Source: Chthoniobacteraceae bacterium (lineage in GTDB: Bacteria; Verrucomicrobiota; Verrucomicrobiia; Chthoniobacterales; Chthoniobacteraceae). From it: a stretch of DNA of 51,469 nucleotides. Position 1 is the stretch's first letter. Each line of letters starts with the position of its first letter. The notes under the pieces are model-generated. The model saw nothing but the letters and a program-made list of their open reading frames with translations, had not been told where the DNA came from and did not search any database. Below, piece by piece: positions 17,248-26,292 of the stretch. The translations under genes were made by a program, and so were the position numbers. The stretch spans positions 1-51,469 of the forward strand of contig CANFNA010000003.1 of NCBI GenBank assembly GCA_947448395.1, read 5' to 3'.

Positions 17248-19980
17248 TCAGGGCTGTGAGATGGATTTAGGAATTGTTGGCGTTGGGACCGGACTGGGTG
17301 GCGGCGGGAGAGGTGCGCCTTTGGAGCCTAAAATGCTCAGAACCGCCTGTTGGTTTAGATACCAATCCCGAAGCGTTCGAGACAGTTGGGCTTCCTTGAA
17401 TTCTCGGAAATTCTGCAAATTTAGCGCCGCATCAACCGATTCCTTCAACAGCTTTCCGAGTTCAGCCTTGGGCTCAGCGGACCATCCTCGGAATGATCCC
17501 ACGCCCTCTGATAGCATCCGAGCCGCCGTCATCCGAGTTTCCAGATCGTATCGGAAATCCACCACCTCCACATGCGCCTTATCGACCTTGCCGCGATGCC
17601 GCACTTCCTCATTTTTGGCGAGAACCACTTCCTTGGATAACTCTAGAATGCGCTTTTCCAATCTGGAAACCACATCCTCTTCACCAACGGCTTCCAATGC
17701 TAAAACGCCGAGATCTCGCGTCGCTTTCTCCAGCTTCTGGCAGAGGCTTTTCAAAACGCTCTTTTGAAACTCTTCGAAAAAGGCCCGGCCCCGCGCCTGA
17801 ATCAGCGCTTTCTCCTCCTTCGAGAAATTTGCCGGCTTCTCATCCAGACCCACAAAATCTGTGTAATCCTGACTTTCTAGCAGCTTGGCTAAACGATTGC
17901 TGAGTTTTCCCGCATCGATCCTTTCCACGGCGTCCACCCCTTGAGGATCTCCCTTCAGCTCTAGTTTCCATTCCACGGGAAAATAGGCGAACAACGCGCG
18001 GTCTAACCCTCCAAGCAGATCGATCTGATCGTTAAGCGACTTCCAATGAGCTCTCAGGATCTCCTTACGATTCAATGGTCCGACGAAGTCAAATTCCCGC
18101 TCGATGCGCAGCGATCTGGAGCTGGATTTGAACCAACCCAGAAGCTTTCCGTAAAGCTCGGCAACCTGAGTTGCAGCGCGTTCCGGATCTGGACTCACTT
18201 GCTCTAGAGGCTTTTTGTCTACCGCATTTCTAGGGGCTTTCGCGGCGATAAACTCCTCGATTAACGAGTTGGGAAGGGTCCTCAGTGCTTCCCCAATTGC
18301 TGCGTACGCGCCGATCATCGGGTCCCTGCCATAGTCGTAAGGAACCACGTCTCCGTAAGCACTTGTGTCCTGATCCGTCCCAAACAACATCTTCTTTTCG
18401 GCGACCTCTTTGCTCCCCGAATAACCCCACTGCACCGCTGCCCGATCATAGGGTAAAATCTCTTTCGTCTTCCTGATCATCCAACCGATCTTCACCGAGG
18501 ACTTTAGGTCAATATAGTCCATCACCGAAGACGACGGAATCCGATCTGCGAGCAGCTTTGTGTCGTCATCCGACAGATAGGAAGCAAACCAATCCGAAAG
18601 CTCCTTGTGAGAGAGATTCGCGGACACACTGCCTGCAAAATTATGGCGTAGACCGAGAATATGCCCAACTTCATGCGCTACGATCTCCCGAACATAATCT
18701 CCGGAAACACGCTTGGCTGATGCGTCATCAAAACGTCGATCGGCGAGTGCGGATTCAAGGTCATTTGCGAACTGCTGCACGAAAAGCGCGGAGTCACATT
18801 GACACGCGTTAAGACCCTCAAAACGAGTGGATCGTTCCAATAGTGAATCGGACTCAGCCTTTTTGGGCGAACTGTCTTGGCCAGGGCTTGGTGAGAGGTT
18901 TCTCATCGCCCGGAGCAGAGCACGTGCGCGAGCCTTTCCTAGAAACGAGAAGGTACTCGTTAGGAATGCTTGACCGCGTTGCGTTGCCCCAGAGAGAGGG
19001 TCGACAATCACATCCGCGTAAGCAAAGCCCGCCATATCCCAAGGAACCCACTGCACGAGACTGAAGCGCGAGTCAGGCGCCGTCACTCCTTCAGGTGCTT
19101 TTTCGACCGAGACCACCTCGCGTCCAAACGCACGGTTCCAGTAAAGAATGCCATCCCGCACTGCGGACTCATATTCCGCCGGAGTATTAGCGGAATAATG
19201 GATCACCACAGGCTTCCGGATGTCATAGAGCGCGGCGCGCGTCGATGTGCGCCCCGAAGTGTCTTCGAGCTGCGGATAGGTCTCAAAAAAACGAACGTGC
19301 CGTGAGACGTCGGGCGTGTGCTCTCGAGACTGAAAATCCGCATCTTTTCTCGGCCCGATGAAATAGCGTACTTCCACGCGTTCCTCCATATTTGGGTCGT
19401 TCTGACGATCGCGGATGAGGGCGCTTTGACGGATCACTAATTGGTCTCCTTCGGGGCGCACCTCAAAAATTCGACTTTGAGGGACCTCAAGAGAACGGGC
19501 CTGAAAGAGGGGATTGCGTCCGCGAACAGGGTTGGCTTTATCGCTGCCCCCATACCAGATGTCATTGAAGACGCGCTTCATCCCAGCATTGAAGTCGATC
19601 ACGATGCTTTTCTCGTTTCTGGCGACAATTGGGAAGGTGGTGAGTAAGCGCCGTGCCGGCAGTTCGCGAGTCACCAACAAGCCTTGCGTAGATTCGTATA
19701 AATCGACCCCATCTTCAAAGGCCTCAAAGCGTACAATTTTTCCAGCGAGCGAATTTCCGGTTGCTGCTACGAGCTGGGGAATCACGGAAGCGGAGAGGAG
19801 GAAGTCTTTCCCGAACGCTTCATGGCGCAAGGCGATCTGATGATTTGTTGCTGGGGACAAGAGAGGCGCCTTCTCTTCGACGCGTGCGGAGCTTTCCTCT
19901 GCAGAGGCAGGGCAGAGCGGAATGAATGCTAAGACTCCGGCAAACAGATTGAGCGTGAGCGTGGCGGGGGTGGTTTTCAC
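17248..19980 (-). CDS. Secreted zinc-dependent metalloprotease (metzincin-type, DUF5117/DUF4953-like)
   Basis: A 910-residue exported protein with an N-terminal signal (MKTTPATLTLNLFAGVLAFI through PAS-A). It matches large bacterial zinc peptidases with DUF5117/DUF5118-type N-terminal domains. The N-terminal beta-rich part (about 45-260) precedes the catalytic domain. Zinc ligands are His436, His440 and His446 in HEVGHILGLRH, with Glu437 as general base. SSVMDY (Met487) is the Met-turn expected for metzincins. The last 280 residues are helical and charged, a domain typical of this family, ending Pro-rich. The start codon is GTG with GAAGG seven bases upstream, one of the clearer Shine-Dalgarno sequences in the window. 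It is the first gene of the long leftward run and is divergent from the sulfatase. Substrate is unknown. Confidence 0.88.
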   Translation of the reverse strand: MKTTPATLTLNLFAGVLAFIPLCPASAEESSARVEEKAPLLSPATNHQIALRHEAFGKDFLLSASVIPQLVAATGNSLAGKIVRFEAFEDGVDLYESTQGLLVTRELPARRLLTTFPIVARNEKSIVIDFNAGMKRVFNDIWYGGSDKANPVRGRNPLFQARSLEVPQSRIFEVRPEGDQLVIRQSALIRDRQNDPNMEERVEVRYFIGPRKDADFQSREHTPDVSRHVRFFETYPQLEDTSGRTSTRAALYDIRKPVVIHYSANTPAEYESAVRDGILYWNRAFGREVVSVEKAPEGVTAPDSRFSLVQWVPWDMAGFAYADVIVDPLSGATQRGQAFLTSTFSFLGKARARALLRAMRNLSPSPGQDSSPKKAESDSLLERSTRFEGLNACQCDSALFVQQFANDLESALADRRFDDASAKRVSGDYVREIVAHEVGHILGLRHNFAGSVSANLSHKELSDWFASYLSDDDTKLLADRIPSSSVMDYIDLKSSVKIGWMIRKTKEILPYDRAAVQWGYSGSKEVAEKKMLFGTDQDTSAYGDVVPYDYGRDPMIGAYAAIGEALRTLPNSLIEEFIAAKAPRNAVDKKPLEQVSPDPERAATQVAELYGKLLGWFKSSSRSLRIEREFDFVGPLNRKEILRAHWKSLNDQIDLLGGLDRALFAYFPVEWKLELKGDPQGVDAVERIDAGKLSNRLAKLLESQDYTDFVGLDEKPANFSKEEKALIQARGRAFFEEFQKSVLKSLCQKLEKATRDLGVLALEAVGEEDVVSRLEKRILELSKEVVLAKNEEVRHRGKVDKAHVEVVDFRYDLETRMTAARMLSEGVGSFRGWSAEPKAELGKLLKESVDAALNLQNFREFKEAQLSRTLRDWYLNQQAVLSILGSKGAPLPPPPSPVPTPTIPKSISQP

Positions 19981-20169
19981 AGAACCTTCGTAGCGGAATT
20001 TCTTTTTCGAAACCGCATTTATTTGAGCTTTCCAATACGCTCACGCAGGACCCTAACCTCGCGCAAATACCGGATTCGCTAAACGCGCCTGTGCCCTTTA
20101 ACGCCGGTTAGGAACGCCTAAGTTGCTGTTTTTACATTTGAACCCAGCCGCAGGCGCACCACCATGAAT

Positions 20170-20190
20170 AGCGCCTAGGTTATAGGCGCT
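20170..20190. promoter_or_regulatory. 21-bp inverted repeat in the sulfatase leader
   Basis: AGCGCCTA and TAGGCGCT are exact inverted copies separated by five bases (GGTTA), 19 bp before the sulfatase ATG in the 229-bp divergent gap with the metalloprotease. Eight-bp half-sites with a short spacer fit either an operator for a dimeric regulator or a leader RNA hairpin. Part of the arm (CGCCTAA) recurs once at 20115-20121. No regulator gene is adjacent. Function is not shown. Confidence 0.4.
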
Positions 20191-20209
20191 GAAACTACTC
20201 CCCCTCTCT

Positions 20210-21826
20210 ATGGCCGCAAGACTGTCCGCCCTCATTTTTCTGCTTCTGTTTCTCATGCCGTTGCGCGCCGATGACCGGCTTAACATTCTGTTTGTGTTCG
20301 CAGACGATTGGGGCCGATACGCGAGTGCATATGCCAAAGCAGATGGAAAACCCTCGCTCAACGATGTCATTGTGACTCCAAACATCGACCGCGTGGCCAA
20401 CGAAGGAGTCTTGTTCAAAAATGCCTTCGTAAACGCGCCGAGTTGCACGCCTTGCCGAAGCTCTATGCTAACCGGACGGTATTTCTTTCAGACAGGTCTG
20501 GGGGCGATTCTTAATGGGGCCAAGTGGGATTCCTCCATTCCGAGTTTTCCCCTGATGCTTAAAGAAGCGGGCTACCATATCGGAAAAACTTATAAAGTCT
20601 GGAGCCCAGGAACCCCAGCTGATGCGCCTTTTGGCGGTCAACAGTATGCTTACGATAAAGCAGGGAGTCTTCCGAACCACTTTTCGAGCGAGGTTACTGG
20701 CATGGTCCAACAGGGGGCGTCTTTAAAGGACGCCAAGGAGCGAGTGTTCGCGCAAGTCCGGGACAATTTCGACGCGTTCCTTCGTGATTCTAAGCCGGAT
20801 CAGCCGTGGTTGTATTTTTTTGGCCCCACGAACACGCACCGCAAATGGAAAAAGGGTTCCGGAAAAGCGCTCTGGGGAATCGAGCCGGAGCGTCTCACGG
20901 GAAAGATACCGGCGTTTCTCCCCGATGTTCCTGAAGTTCGCGAAGATCTCGCGGACTATTTGGGCGAGTGTCAGGCGGTGGATGCCTACGTTGGAGTCCT
21001 GCTCAAGCGGCTGGAAGAGACGGGTCAATTGGGACGAACGGTTATTGTTTTGAGCGGTGACCACGGAATGCCTGGTGTTTCATATGGAAAGTGTAACCTC
21101 TACGACCACGGAACAGCGGTTCCTCTTCTCATCCGGATGCCGGGAACAAAGCAGGGCCGCGTCATACAAGATCTTGTTCGTTTGCCGGACTTGGCGCCCA
21201 CATTCCTAGAAATAGCCGGCCTAAAAGCTCCGTCCGACTTATATGGACGCACGCTGATTCCGTTACTGAGCTCCGAATCGGACGGCTTCGTAGACCCAAC
21301 TAGGAACTGGGTCATTGTCGGGCGCGAACGCCATGTGGACCGTGCCAGAGAGGGAAATCTTCCATATCCGATGCGTGGATTGCGGACCCCGGACTTCCTG
21401 TATATTCGGAATTTCGAGCCGGATCGCTGGCCCATGGGTTACCCTGGGTCTTTGCAAGAGGGGGTCGTGCCGACTGAGGAAGCATTGACGGAAAATACTT
21501 ACGCAGCATTCGCGGACATGGATTCCAGTCCCACAAAGGCCTGGCTGGTAGCTCACCGCGACGAGCCGGCATGGCGGCGTTTTTATGAGTTCGCTTTTGC
21601 CAAGCGGCCTCAGGAGGAGCTTTACGATCTTCGGGTAGATCCGCAGCAAATTCGCAATGTTGCGGGTGAGGAGCGGTACGCCTCAGAAAAGAAAAAGCTG
21701 TCAGACGACTTGCTCGCCAAACTCACGGAAGCGCGCGATCCAAGAATCATCGGACGGCCTGTACCCTTTGAAAATCCGCCTTTTACCGACATCCAAGCGC
21801 CAGGACCCAAGAAAGGCAAAAAGTAG
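20210..21826 (+). CDS. Secreted sulfatase (arylsulfatase/heparan N-sulfatase-like)
   Basis: A 538-residue type I sulfatase with a signal peptide (residues 1-20, ending L-R-A-D). It should hydrolyse sulfate esters or sulfamates on glycans. Metal ligands Asp32 and Asp33 lie in VFADDWG. The formylglycine motif is Cys79 to Arg83 in CTPCRSSMLTGR. This fits C-x-P-x-R, but has Cys in place of the usual Ser at the fourth position. C-terminal motifs include VLSGDHGMPG and RMPG. The segment FLYIRNFEPDRWPMGYPG and the end LYDLRVDPQQIRNVA are typical of sulfamidase-like members, so a polysaccharide N-sulfate is a possible substrate. Activation needs a formylglycine-generating enzyme, which is not in the window. 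It is divergent from the metalloprotease and convergent with the c-type protein. Leader bases CTACTCCCCCTCTCT lack a Shine-Dalgarno sequence. Confidence 0.92.
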   Translation: MAARLSALIFLLLFLMPLRADDRLNILFVFADDWGRYASAYAKADGKPSLNDVIVTPNIDRVANEGVLFKNAFVNAPSCTPCRSSMLTGRYFFQTGLGAILNGAKWDSSIPSFPLMLKEAGYHIGKTYKVWSPGTPADAPFGGQQYAYDKAGSLPNHFSSEVTGMVQQGASLKDAKERVFAQVRDNFDAFLRDSKPDQPWLYFFGPTNTHRKWKKGSGKALWGIEPERLTGKIPAFLPDVPEVREDLADYLGECQAVDAYVGVLLKRLEETGQLGRTVIVLSGDHGMPGVSYGKCNLYDHGTAVPLLIRMPGTKQGRVIQDLVRLPDLAPTFLEIAGLKAPSDLYGRTLIPLLSSESDGFVDPTRNWVIVGRERHVDRAREGNLPYPMRGLRTPDFLYIRNFEPDRWPMGYPGSLQEGVVPTEEALTENTYAAFADMDSSPTKAWLVAHRDEPAWRRFYEFAFAKRPQEELYDLRVDPQQIRNVAGEERYASEKKKLSDDLLAKLTEARDPRIIGRPVPFENPPFTDIQAPGPKKGKK

Positions 21827-21858
21827 AATGACGTGCTGAATCGGATGGGCTGTCCACC

Positions 21859-23154
21859 CTACTGCGTATTTGTCGGCCCGTCGCGCTGCCAGTAGTCAGG
21901 CAGGTCGGGTAAGATGGCGCGGATAATTTCCAAGACAGCCTGACGGGACTCGGACGAAATTCCGGCAAAACTAGGCTCTTGGTTTTGGCCGGTCAGAATT
22001 TCCCACAGTTTCTGCAAAATGACTTCGCGGAGTGGACCTGGGAGTTGTTGAAAACCCTCAGACTCGATCAGAAAACTACACGGATACTTAAAGAGGTGGG
22101 TCTGTAGATCGAAATCTCGCAATGAACGGCCTTTGGGATCCCGATGGGCCCGAGCTTGAAAGTTCTCAGCAAACGCGCTGCTTGCGGGTAGAGGGCTGGG
22201 CAACGGAGCTTCCTCAGTGAACAGCAGATAGCGCAAAAACGAGTCCACTTGATTTTTCAGGTAGCGAAGGTGTCCATAGACTTTCAAGGACTGCTGGGCT
22301 TCGAAATTCAGGCGCGTGATGTAGTTGTGCATGTGCACCTGATGGTCGTGCACTAAGAGAGGAAGCGCTTCGCTACCCTTCTTTGGATAAAGCGAGGCAG
22401 GAACGCGTTTACCAACAATCCCTTCTGGACTGATGGATTCTCCTCCAGGACGATTCCCACGATGCACCCAATCGCTTGGAGCATCCGTGACGTACCATCC
22501 TCCCCAACGCGCTGGGATGGGCGTGAAGTGCGTTACATTTTCGGTATCGCTGCCAGAGATAGGCTCACCACTCGGCTCTGTGTCGAGAGAGCGCAGAACA
22601 AAGCCCGGAACCCCCATACTTCGAGCCGCACCATGACAGTTTAAGCAGTTTTCATCCCGCCGGAACCGTACGGGTTCATCCTTATCTTGGTTAACCGTAT
22701 AGAAGATTGCGCCAAGCTTTGGGTCTACCGAGGCAATCTCTAACACCGCTGCGCCCGGGATGTAGCCAATGTAGATGGAGTCCGAGAAATACAAGGCCCG
22801 TGGATTTACCGGACTAATATCATGTCGCTGGACCGAGGTTTTTGAAAACACCAGCATCTGGGAGGCTGCTGGGACATTGAAAAGATCGAGAACAGCAGGG
22901 AGGTATCCGAATTGCGGATCGAAATCGAGCCACCCCTTTGACTTCGATGCTTTCAGTTTTTTTTGAGCGAGTGAGACGGGGTCGGTGGGGGCGCTCGCCG
23001 AGTAGAAAATCGGGTCGGCGTTATATTCCACCTTGTGAGTGCTACCCTGAAAATCCGCGCCTTGCGCAGAATGCCAACGGGGAAAGAGCGCTGCGATAAA
23101 CAGCACCAGAGAGAGACGGCTCTTCAACCGTTGCAGATCGGGTATAGCATCCAT
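21859..23154 (-). CDS. Secreted monoheme c-type protein of unknown function
   Basis: A 431-residue exported protein with one c-heme site, Cys170, Cys173 and His174 in ENCLNCHG. The ATG at 23154 was chosen because it gives a signal peptide (RLSLVLFIAALFPRW through AQG-A) and a 35-bp gap to the RodZ-like gene. An upstream start at 23235 would overlap that gene. Around the heme are GYIPGAAVLEIASVDPKLGAIFYTV and VTHFTPIPARWGGWYVT, and after it come histidine-rich helical stretches (LLVHDHQVHMHNYITRL), which may provide the other axial ligand. No catalytic family was recognised. Multiheme or peroxidase features are absent. It is the last gene of the ftsK run, though co-function with ftsK is unlikely. 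The fold outside the heme motif is not assigned. Confidence 0.8.
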   Translation of the reverse strand: MDAIPDLQRLKSRLSLVLFIAALFPRWHSAQGADFQGSTHKVEYNADPIFYSASAPTDPVSLAQKKLKASKSKGWLDFDPQFGYLPAVLDLFNVPAASQMLVFSKTSVQRHDISPVNPRALYFSDSIYIGYIPGAAVLEIASVDPKLGAIFYTVNQDKDEPVRFRRDENCLNCHGAARSMGVPGFVLRSLDTEPSGEPISGSDTENVTHFTPIPARWGGWYVTDAPSDWVHRGNRPGGESISPEGIVGKRVPASLYPKKGSEALPLLVHDHQVHMHNYITRLNFEAQQSLKVYGHLRYLKNQVDSFLRYLLFTEEAPLPSPLPASSAFAENFQARAHRDPKGRSLRDFDLQTHLFKYPCSFLIESEGFQQLPGPLREVILQKLWEILTGQNQEPSFAGISSESRQAVLEIIRAILPDLPDYWQRDGPTNTQ

Positions 23155-23189
23155 AGTGAAGAGAGAACGGATTGCTGCTGCGGGAACGT

Positions 23190-23612
23190 TTACCAAAAGC
23201 TCAGGCCGAGCCGCTTGAGATTCATGAGAAGCCAAAGGGCACCTCCAACGACCGCTAGGATGACTAAAAATACGATGAGAGGGACAATCGACGGCGATCT
23301 CTCCCGCGGCGCCAGAGAGTCATCGGAAAGCGGCGGAGCCGGGGTGTTGTCTAGGTATTGGTAATCCCGAGCGTGGAGGGCGTTATGCCCCTCTAGCAGC
23401 GTCGCTTGTTCGGAGACGTCGACACCCAGAAAACGGCCATACAACACCAGAAAACCACGGGCATAGGCTATGCTCGGAAACTGCGAGTAATCATCGACTT
23501 CGATAGCTTCGACCTTATCGGAAGGAATTCGAGTCGCGTGAGCCACATCGCTCAGCGACAAGTTTCGTGCGAGGCGAGCTTTCCGAAGTTTGTCTCCTGT
23601 GGTTTCTGGCAT
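23190..23612 (-). CDS. Short RodZ-like membrane protein with helix-turn-helix
   Basis: A 140-residue protein with an N-terminal HTH_25-type domain (about 8-70: GDKLRKARLARNLSLSDVAHAT, then IPSDKVEAIEVDDYSQFPSIAYARGFLVLYGRFLGVD). This pattern is specific to RodZ, which ties MreB to the membrane in cell-shape control. A Pro/Ser-rich linker (88-108) leads to a single membrane helix (109-131) and only nine residues beyond it. Full RodZ has a periplasmic DUF4115 domain, absent here. It is therefore a RodZ-like short form, or a related regulator anchored in the membrane. It starts 3 bp after the ftsK stop and is probably co-translated. No mreB gene is seen in the window. Confidence 0.85.
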   Translation of the reverse strand: MPETTGDKLRKARLARNLSLSDVAHATRIPSDKVEAIEVDDYSQFPSIAYARGFLVLYGRFLGVDVSEQATLLEGHNALHARDYQYLDNTPAPPLSDDSLAPRERSPSIVPLIVFLVILAVVGGALWLLMNLKRLGLSFW

Positions 23613-23615
23613 GGA

Positions 23616-26276
23616 CTAGAGAGTTTCAGGATCGACCAAAATTTCGCGAGGCTTCGCCCCATCTCCGGGGCCGACGTATCCTCGCATTTCAAGAAGATCA
23701 AGCATCCGAGCAGCGCGCGTATATCCAAGCCGCAGGCGACGCTGGAAAAGCGAGGTGCTGGCTTTCTTCTCCTGACGCATGACTTCCACACACTTTTGCA
23801 TCAGTTCCTCATCCTCCTCACTGATCTCTTCTGCGCCCTCTGCATCCGGATTATCCAGACTCGCTAGGGTTGTGCTCTCAAACTCAGGAGATTTCTGGTC
23901 CGAGGCGAATTCCACAAGGCGCCTCACTTCGTCATCCGTTACAAGCACGCCTTGGGCTCGGATCATCCGAGAAGTTCCTGGAGGTCGATACAGCATGTCT
24001 CCCATCCCAAGAAGCTTCTCAGCACCATTCTCGTCCAAAATCACTCGCGAATCTAGTGCTGAAGCCACTTGGAAGGCGACGCGGCAGGGGACATTCGCTT
24101 TGATTACGCCCGTGATGACGTCGGCGCGAGGCGTCTGTGTTGCGATGATCATATGAATTCCCGCGGCCCGTGCCTTTTGGGTGATACGAGCAATGGCGCT
24201 TTCCACATCCGCCGGCGCCGTTTGCATCAAATCTGCAAGTTCATCGACGATAATCACGATGTATGGCATGCGCGTTGGAATCTCCAAATCCGTGTCTCGC
24301 GGGACACGAACAGTAGTCATCTTCGTGATTCGCTCCTCGGAGGTTAGCTGCTCTGGGTCGGGCTCATTCTCGTCTGGCAGCGAGGGCACGGTCGCAGGAA
24401 TCAATCCTTCAGGATGAAGTGAGTCCATGGCTGCGGGATCAGCAGGATCCAAAGGAGAGGCCGCAGTCTGAAGAGTTGAAAAAAGGTCCGGCTGTCCTTT
24501 TTCCGCATCGAGTTCGATTTTGGTTTTCGGCGCAGGCCGCGAGTTGAAAGAGCCGATGTTACGAACCCCGGTTTTCGCGAAGACGGCGTAGCGTCTTTCC
24601 ATTTCCATCACGGCGCGGCGCAGCACGTAGAGCACCTGCTTGGGATCTGTGACTACCGGAAAGATCAGGTGAGGGAGCGTATTATACATCTGCATTTCGA
24701 CCACTTTTGGATCGATCATGATGAAGCGGAGGTCCTCTGGAGTGAACTTGTGCAGGATGGAGGCAATAATCGCGTTGATGCACACGCTCTTACCCGAGCC
24801 CGTAGTGCCAGCAACCAAGCCGTGTGGCATCGCTGCCAGATCGGCTACAATCGTTTTCCCGTAAACATCCTTCCCCAAGGCGATCGGGATCTTGCACTTT
24901 GCGTCCACGAAATCCTCGCTTTCCAAGAGTTCCCGAAGCGTCACTTTCTGTTTCTTGGAATTCGCAATTTCGATCCCGACTGTGTCCTTGCCCGGAATGG
25001 GGGCGAGAATATTGATGCGTTCAGCGCGCGTTGCTCGGGCAATATCGCGTTCTAGAGCCAGAATACGGTCTACGCGGACGCCCTTGTCGGGATACACCTC
25101 GTAACGCGTGATCGTTGGGCCGCGCGTAATGTCGCCTTCAGCGACCTTAATACCAAACTGGCCTAGCGTATCGATGATGACTCTCTGTAAAGAGCGAAGC
25201 TCTTCGGGATCGGCGGCTTCCCGGCTTTGTAAATCAACAGGATCTAACAACTCGATTGGAGGCAGTTTGTAACCCTCAAATGAGACATTGGGAGGTAGTC
25301 CGAGTGTCTTGTCTTTCGGGGCCGCTTCCTTCTTCGCAGGAGGCGGAGCAGTCCCATCAATGATTTTGGGAGCTGGTCTGGGCGGTTCGGGAGTTGGAGC
25401 CGGCGATACTGCCGGGTCTATATCTATCTTCTGTCCAGACGCGGGGGGGGTGGCGTTCGCAGAAAGCTCAGTCTCAACCTTTACGTTTTTGGAACCCTGC
25501 TCCGGTGTAGGTTCCGGTTGAGCTGGAGCACTTGGCCTTTCAGGTTTTTTCCGTTCATTTTTTGGAAGAACTGAGGGTTCTTTGCCGCGCAAGGGTTCTG
25601 GGGCAGATATTTCCAACTCGGATTGCTCGAGAGCGAGCTGCTCCGCCCTCCTTGCTCGCCACTCTTGAAATAGCGCAAAAGCCGCTGGGGGAATGGATAT
25701 CAAAAAGACACCTACCTCCCGCGGATGAATGCCCGTCATGTAGAGCAGACTCAGGGCATAAACGGCGGCAACGAAGGTTATTGCGCCGAACCAGCCGAGA
25801 AGATTTTTTAGGATGCCTTCACCCAAGCCCCAACCAAGGATCCCGCCTTCGCCCGCAAGATGGAGGCGTCGTGCATCCACTAAGGGGAAGTTCAGCAGTT
25901 GTGCCAGAGCGGCTCCGGATGCGATGAAAACCAGACTCCAAAGCGCGCGTCGGCCAACACGAGTGCCTGGAAGGATCAGTTTCGCGGACCCATACCCTAG
26001 AAAGATCGCACAGAGAAGGTATGCCGCAGATCCTAGAGTTCGGTAAGCCGTGGCTCCAACATGGGCACCGAACCAGCCCAAAAAATTGAGATAAGGTCTG
26101 GCGCTGGTAGGCTGCGGGCCGTTGCTAAAAGGAGACCACGCAGGCTGATCCGCTGGGGTGTAAGAGATGAGCGAAAGGAAAAGGATCAAGCCTGAGGCGA
26201 GCAGAATTAGCCCAGCAAAATCGTGTGCGGAATTGGGGGATGGCGGCTCTTCTTGAATTTCCTTGGGGCGTGCCAT
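23616..26276 (-). CDS. ftsK: DNA translocase FtsK/SpoIIIE
   Basis: An 886-residue septal DNA pump that clears chromosomes during division. The N-terminal part (about 18-205) has four or five membrane helices. A Pro/Ala/Glu-rich linker spans about 210-330. The motor begins near residue 340 (YKLPPIELLD), with Walker A GTTGSGKS at 490-497 and Walker B VIIVDEL at 674-680, followed by the ARITQKARAAGIH and IATQTPRADVITG segments. The C-terminal winged-helix gamma domain (822-884) includes RRLRLGYTRAARMLDLLE, which reads polar DNA motifs. An insertion of roughly 65-80 residues (within about 581-668, rich in Asp, Pro and Glu) precedes Walker B, where relatives have a short loop. It starts 16 bp downstream of rsfS. 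Leader sequence CCCATCCCCAATC lacks a Shine-Dalgarno. Confidence 0.96.
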   Translation of the reverse strand: MARPKEIQEEPPSPNSAHDFAGLILLASGLILFLSLISYTPADQPAWSPFSNGPQPTSARPYLNFLGWFGAHVGATAYRTLGSAAYLLCAIFLGYGSAKLILPGTRVGRRALWSLVFIASGAALAQLLNFPLVDARRLHLAGEGGILGWGLGEGILKNLLGWFGAITFVAAVYALSLLYMTGIHPREVGVFLISIPPAAFALFQEWRARRAEQLALEQSELEISAPEPLRGKEPSVLPKNERKKPERPSAPAQPEPTPEQGSKNVKVETELSANATPPASGQKIDIDPAVSPAPTPEPPRPAPKIIDGTAPPPAKKEAAPKDKTLGLPPNVSFEGYKLPPIELLDPVDLQSREAADPEELRSLQRVIIDTLGQFGIKVAEGDITRGPTITRYEVYPDKGVRVDRILALERDIARATRAERINILAPIPGKDTVGIEIANSKKQKVTLRELLESEDFVDAKCKIPIALGKDVYGKTIVADLAAMPHGLVAGTTGSGKSVCINAIIASILHKFTPEDLRFIMIDPKVVEMQMYNTLPHLIFPVVTDPKQVLYVLRRAVMEMERRYAVFAKTGVRNIGSFNSRPAPKTKIELDAEKGQPDLFSTLQTAASPLDPADPAAMDSLHPEGLIPATVPSLPDENEPDPEQLTSEERITKMTTVRVPRDTDLEIPTRMPYIVIIVDELADLMQTAPADVESAIARITQKARAAGIHMIIATQTPRADVITGVIKANVPCRVAFQVASALDSRVILDENGAEKLLGMGDMLYRPPGTSRMIRAQGVLVTDDEVRRLVEFASDQKSPEFESTTLASLDNPDAEGAEEISEEDEELMQKCVEVMRQEKKASTSLFQRRLRLGYTRAARMLDLLEMRGYVGPGDGAKPREILVDPETL

Positions 26277-26292
26277 GATTGGGGATGGGGTC

